The notes below the pieces were generated by a model. The model had not been told where the DNA came from and did not search any database. It worked only from the letters and a program-made list of their open reading frames with translations. Source: Aquila chrysaetos chrysaetos (Eukaryota > Chordata > Aves > Accipitriformes > Accipitridae). Taken from it: a stretch of DNA of 64,000 bases. Location: assembly GCF_900496995.4 (NCBI RefSeq), contig NC_044009.1, positions 10,014,001 through 10,078,000 on the forward strand, written 5' to 3'. Positions within the stretch are counted from its first letter, which is position 1. Each line of letters starts with the position of its first letter. Position numbers and translations under genes: made by a program. Below are positions 58,323 to 64,000 of the stretch, piece after piece.

Positions 58323-59324
58323 ATGCCCTTAAGAAGTACGACTGCTGCCGAGAAGATGAGAAACCTCGCTGCTCCAGGCACCGGAGTAGGCGAAGTAGGC
58401 AGAGGCGTACGGAAAAGGGAGTGTGAGTACACCGTGAGATCATCAGCGGGTAATGGCGAAAAACAGACACTTCGAGAGGAGGAATGGACTCTGGGAGCCC
58501 GACCAGGTATGCCCTGGCAAAGAGATAATCGGGAATTGACATCAACACCCATTGGTGTTCCTTGGGAAACCCCACCAGCAATCCGTGTTTGGATGATGTT
58601 ACTGTGGTATTTGCTTGTTGGGCCTATGGTATCTGGCAATGTCAGCCATCAACCCTTCAAGTGGTCACTAATACAACTAGAACACTCAGTTATCATACAA
58701 AACAGAATTACCCCGGGCGCTCCCTCTTTCACGGCCCACTTAAGTTCCCTAGTAAGGTCATACCATGGATGGGCCCCCATTGATGAGAATACTCACAAGT
58801 ATACAGTTCAGCATAAAGCCTTTTATATGTGTCCAGCTAACAATCCAGGAAAAGGATATTGCAATCACCCAACTGAATATTACTGTGCATATCGGGGCTG
58901 TGAAACAATAGCATCAGAATGGGCACCAGGGGGAGGGAAAGACCAATTTTTAACTGTAGGATGGGGACCGCCAGGATGTCAAAAACCCACCTATGGACCT
59001 CAGGGTTCAGTTCAGGGAGGCACATGTTGGCATATTTATCTTAACGTTTCGAAACCTGAAGATCTAGGATGGACTATAGGGAGAACTTGGGGAATCAGGT
59101 TTTGGGAACCAGGCACTGATACAGGGGGAATAATTTTAATAAAAAAGGAGCTGGTGCCCAATGAACCCTCCGGTGTAGGACCAAATCCAGTCATAGCAGA
59201 GGAAGATGATAGTAACAGTATTGTACATACTGTTACAATCTCTCCTAATATAAACATCACTGAAAATAACCTCCCTCGTACAACAAAATCAAAAATTTCA
59301 ATCCTTAAGAATAGCAGTCGATGA
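58323..59324 (+). pseudogene. env: retroviral env, surface-subunit part
   Basis: The frame opens before 58323; the first ATG is at 58323 (MPLRSTT). A long, Arg-rich leader of about 90 residues precedes a hydrophobic signal-like segment (VWMMLLWYLLVGPMVSG), after which come Cys-containing surface-subunit sequence (CNHPTEYYCAYRGCETI, GGTCWHIYLNVS) and possible N-glycosylation sites (NVS, NIT). It stops at 59322–59324. The C-terminal part of the surface subunit, the cleavage site and the fusion peptide are not seen; the following transmembrane part is in another frame. Confidence 0.85.
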
Positions 59325-59856
59325 GGATTTGGCTAGGATAGAAAAAGCCATGACAGCCCTAGAACAGTCTGTTAGGTCTTTATCAGAAGTAGTATTACAA
59401 AACAGACGGGGCTTAGACCTAATGTTCATGCAGCAGGGGGGGTTATGTGCAGCCCCACGGGAGGAGTGTTGTGTATATGTTGACCATACTGGAGTAGTTA
59501 GAGATACAATGGCCAAGCTACGGGAGGGGTTAGAAAAACGGAAGAAAGACAGGGAAGCACAACAGAGCTGGTATGAGTCTATGTTTAAATATTCACCCTG
59601 GTTAACCACCCTACTGTCAACTATTACAGGACCCCTTATTTTGTTGATCTTATTTTTGACTTTTGGGCCATGCATTTTTAATAAGTTGATCGCTATTGTT
59701 AAAGGGCGCTTAGAAGCTGCACGCTTAATGCTGCTACGAAAACAATATGAACAAATAGAGGATGAAGGAATTAATCCTATCCTCGGGTGGGCAAAAGAAG
59801 TATTAGATCGATTTAATGAACAAAATCAGGATAAAATAGAAAAGGGGGGATTGTAA
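59290..59856 (+). pseudogene. env: retroviral env, transmembrane-subunit part
   Basis: In the +1 frame relative to the surface subunit. Heptad-repeat helix ([16 protein letters not shown]), then the segment [11 protein letters not shown] that is conserved in class I env and often called the immunosuppressive region, the CX6CC motif (CAAPREECC), and a membrane span ([20 protein letters not shown]) with a cytoplasmic tail. The TAA stop at 59854–59856 uses the first bases of the 3' LTR. The N-terminal part with the fusion peptide is missing. Confidence 0.88.
59840..59850 (+). other. polypurine tract
   Basis: AAAAGGGGGGA ending one base before the 3' LTR: the plus-strand primer for reverse transcription. 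Confidence 0.9.
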
Positions 59857-60344
59857 TGAACGGGTTAACTTTGTTCATGAAATCGCATGTGGGGGTAGGG
59901 ACATTCTTCGCTTATCTAAAACCTGTGGAGGTAGGGATATTCTTCACTTATCTAAGACCATGAGTATCTGTTGAGTAGACAATTGCATACTGATGATTAG
60001 CATATGTAGAGAGACGTTTGCAGAGCATGAATGGGACTTGAGTCACCTAAAGAACAGCTGAGGAAGACTTCGGCCTTCATCCCAACAACCACCAGGAGGC
60101 AAATTACGACCACCTAACACCTGATGGCACAAGATACCGAAGATACCAGCCAGCCGTCAGGTATCAGGGACTAAAAAGACTGTATAAATAAAGAGGCTCT
60201 TCCCCAGTTTGGGTGCGAGCTTGTGGCGGAGCACTGTCTCCCCGGCCGCCCAGCGCTGTTTTGCTCTTTTATCGCTTGCTAATAAATTCGATCTTTTATT
60301 TAATACAAATTGGCTCCTCCAATTTGTCACGAGCGTCTATAACA
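59852..60344 (+). repeat. 3' LTR (493 bp)
   Basis: Same ends and length as the 5' LTR, identical except at 60165. TATAAATA at 60183–60190 and AATAAA at 60281–60286. Its promoter points toward KMO, whose start codon is 2,256 bp downstream. Confidence 0.97.
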
Positions 60345-60349
60345 TATTC
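60345..60349 (+). repeat. target-site duplication, right copy (TATTC)
   Basis: Matches the five bases before the 5' LTR. Confidence 0.9.
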
Positions 60350-62599
60350 GTTTCACTATTTCTCAAGCTTTCCCTCATATAATTAGGGTTTAGACATAAT
60401 TTAAAAAAAATAAAAATCCTGAGGTTCTTCCTTGGTTATTGGCATGTCTTTTTCTTCAGCAACATAAATCAAACACTTTTCCTTTCTTTACTTTTCCTGC
60501 TAATTTTCAGAGGGCAGGCTTTAATCTGAGCCCATGCTATCCTGTTCTTTTTGTTTTCACTTAGGACTCCTCGGAAGGCTTGCTCAGAGTTTTAATCAAG
60601 CGACACTTTTTCATGCTCTCAGCAGCCTGGTGGTGTTTAATACAGAAAGATAAACAATGAATTAGTAGCATTTTCTCAATGTCTTCCTACCTTCTCCTGT
60701 TTTTAAAGTGGAGAACATCTTTACATTGGTTTTGCCTGGTGCAGTTTGTGAGTGAATCTGATGAAGATAACCCAGGGACCTAAATTTTGTTTGGAATGGT
60801 TACCCAGAAGAAAAGATATCGCACTGGGTGTAGAAAGTCCCTGATAGGCAAAGTTTAGTCTGGTTTGCCAAGAACTATGGTCAGCAGCTAAGGAGATAGG
60901 TTTGGCAGCAAGAAGCTGATGTGTATTATCTTGGAAGAAAAAACTTTCAATCTGTGGCCTATTTACCATACCACATAGTGCTGCTCACCAATGGGTCGGG
61001 TGCTTCCCCACGTGTCTGTGCCTCCTGCCTCTAGAGCAAGGTACATGACTGTGGCTGAGGCTTTTTGTGCAGAAAGCTATATTATGAGACCAGCTTTAGT
61101 TACACGACTGTATGCTGTGTTATCCACAAGAGTCCATTAATTAATTGGCATACCTTAAAGTGCTCCTATCAAATTGGTGAGCCAGGGTGGTGGAGTAATC
61201 TGTAAAGCCTACTGGACAAGCATGCAAAGGGTGCTGTGAGTGATATTTCCAAATAATAACTGTCACTGCTGGAAGCTAATGGTGTGCTGTCTGTGCTCTG
61301 AAAACAATTAATGAATAATTTATTTACTATGTAAAACTTACCTTGCTCTTTGCCCTCTCTGCTCTGTTTTCTTTGCTCTGTGTGTGTGAATCAATCAGAC
61401 AGTATGGATCAATTCACTGCTGCGTAGATCAGAGAAACCCAATGGAGGGTCTTCAGTGGTGACTCATTTGGATGCAGTGGTAGGGCCCATGTGCACCAGT
61501 AGCCTTTAACAACCCCAACCAGACCCAGCTGGGACCCCTGCCCTCCCCAAGGCCAGCAGTCCCATTTAAACTTGGGCCTGGGGCTGCTTGTGGGTCCTGT
61601 TGACCCTGTCCTTCATGTCCTCTCCTTGCGTGATACTGCAGGTTGGGACTGTGGTGCGGCGCTTGCTCCCCGTCCCCTCAGGAGCAGCTGGCCCTTGCTG
61701 CACCAGGAACTAGGACACGGAATGGAGAATGGCTCTGTGCTTGTGCAGGGATTTGGTCTTGCTCCTTTGAGACATATCTGCTGTTTTGGGCTGTGCGTTG
61801 CAGAGTTAGCAGTAAATGGTAGTTAGTGTATGTTAATGTATGTGTTTTCACTGTCTGCTGTTTAATTATTGTGTGTAGGCTGTAATGGGCTCCTCCCTTC
61901 TAAAAGCTTACTGTATGCAGTGTTGGCTCAGCAGAGCACTTCCACCCAAGGATAGGCATGTGAAATGGTGCACGCAGAGACATCTCCTCATAGCCTCATC
62001 CAAGTCCTGGAAAGCTTCTGCAGATTAGGCATGGACCCTGTGCTCAACATCACACCCCAAAACACTTGAGCCACACACAGCATCCTTGGGCAAAAGATGT
62101 CCTTACAGATGGGATCAGACCCCTGGGCAAGCAGTGTGGTTCACATCCCACCCTCAGGAGAGTGCCCGTGAAGCTCCGGGAGTTATTCCGCATCATCCCA
62201 CCGGTGCCTCTGCAGTTGCAGCCCAGTGAAGCACCAGCAAAAGCCTGGCAGGTGCAAGTTCTCCTCCTGCTCTGTGCGCATTTCCTTAGGAGGTCCTTGA
62301 AGACTGCAGAATTGCTTTACAATTTTTAAAAAAGGCCTTTTAATAAGGCCTGGCTGAATAACACCATATTCACATCTCTTTACCTGAAGCCCAGTGTGGC
62401 TGGCCACACGGCCAGGCTGATTCACCGACAGTCTCTGCGTTGGGAGTTAAACTTTAATATGAACCGGGGGAGAAGAACGCAGGCGTGACTCAGCCGCTCA
62501 CATCCTTTCCCTTCTCCTCCCCACTGGCGAGAGCAGTGCAGCAGGACAGGGAGTGGAGACGCAGCAGTTAGAACCTGTGACCTGGGAGCTGCCACAGCA
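60350..62599. other. sequence between retrovirus and KMO; KMO promoter region at its right end
   Basis: No coding exon or repeat family recognised. The last few hundred bases before 62600 should contain the KMO promoter and 5' untranslated region; I see no TATA box close to the start codon, and GC content is only moderate. Confidence 0.4.
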
Positions 62600-63982
<1,383 letters not shown>

Positions 63983-64000
63983 TGATAACAGTTCTTGAAG

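Larger units (their letters stand above)
52779..60344 (+). mobile_element. young, defective class I endogenous retrovirus (full-length LTR–gag–pol–env–LTR)
   Basis: The element is 7,566 bp with two 493-bp LTRs, a tRNA-His primer site, a purine tract, gag, pol and env in retroviral order, and the duplicated target TATTC (52774–52778 and 60345–60349). RT with YVDD and LPQGF motifs, a PPPY late domain in gag and the CX6CC motif in the env transmembrane subunit place it with gammaretrovirus-like class I viruses. The LTRs differ at one base, so insertion is recent. It is not competent: gag is cut short at a junction with pol, pol has three in-frame stops, and env changes frame between its two subunits. 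It lies plus-strand between C21orf58 and KMO. Confidence 0.97.

Overview
The window is bird nuclear DNA. Evidence: spliced vertebrate genes with small GT–AG introns, a CpG-island promoter, antisense remnants of CR1-type LINEs, an avian ERVL-type solo LTR (1520–2095), and a full-length class I endogenous retrovirus (52779–60344). I cannot name the species; a neoavian or songbird-like genome fits best.

Layout. (1) 803–35455, minus strand: the 5' part of pericentrin (PCNT), a centrosome/PCM scaffold. I placed 20 coding exons whose GT–AG junctions join in phase into an uninterrupted 2,065-codon reading frame; the gene continues beyond position 1. (2) 35080–36270: a CpG-island, head-to-head promoter shared by PCNT (minus) and the orthologue of human C21orf58 (plus), with four CCAAT boxes. 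(3) 41882–50427, plus strand: seven coding exons of C21orf58, 762 nt, 253 residues. (4) 52779–60344, plus strand: an LTR-flanked endogenous retrovirus with tRNA-His primer site, 5-bp target duplication, truncated gag, pol with three in-frame stops, and an env broken by a frame change. Its two 493-bp LTRs differ at one base, so the insertion is very young. (5) 62600–63932, plus strand: the first two coding exons of kynurenine 3-monooxygenase (KMO), which runs out of the window.

How the parts relate. PCNT and C21orf58 keep the head-to-head order known from human 21q22.3. KMO does not lie beside them in human (it is at 1q43), so a synteny break, a paralogue or an assembly join lies between about 50.5 and 62.6 kb; the retrovirus sits in that same interval, about 2.3 kb upstream of the KMO start and in the same orientation.

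Most unusual points: the avian PCNT carries about 1,100 residues in seven exons, including one 2,502-bp exon, that I recall being absent from human PCNT but that resemble the N-terminal half of its paralogue AKAP9, and every exon of this block is a multiple of three with phase-0 borders; and a very young yet visibly defective retrovirus, with an unassigned ~790-bp interval between pol and env. Gene identities rest on remembered protein families, not on a search.
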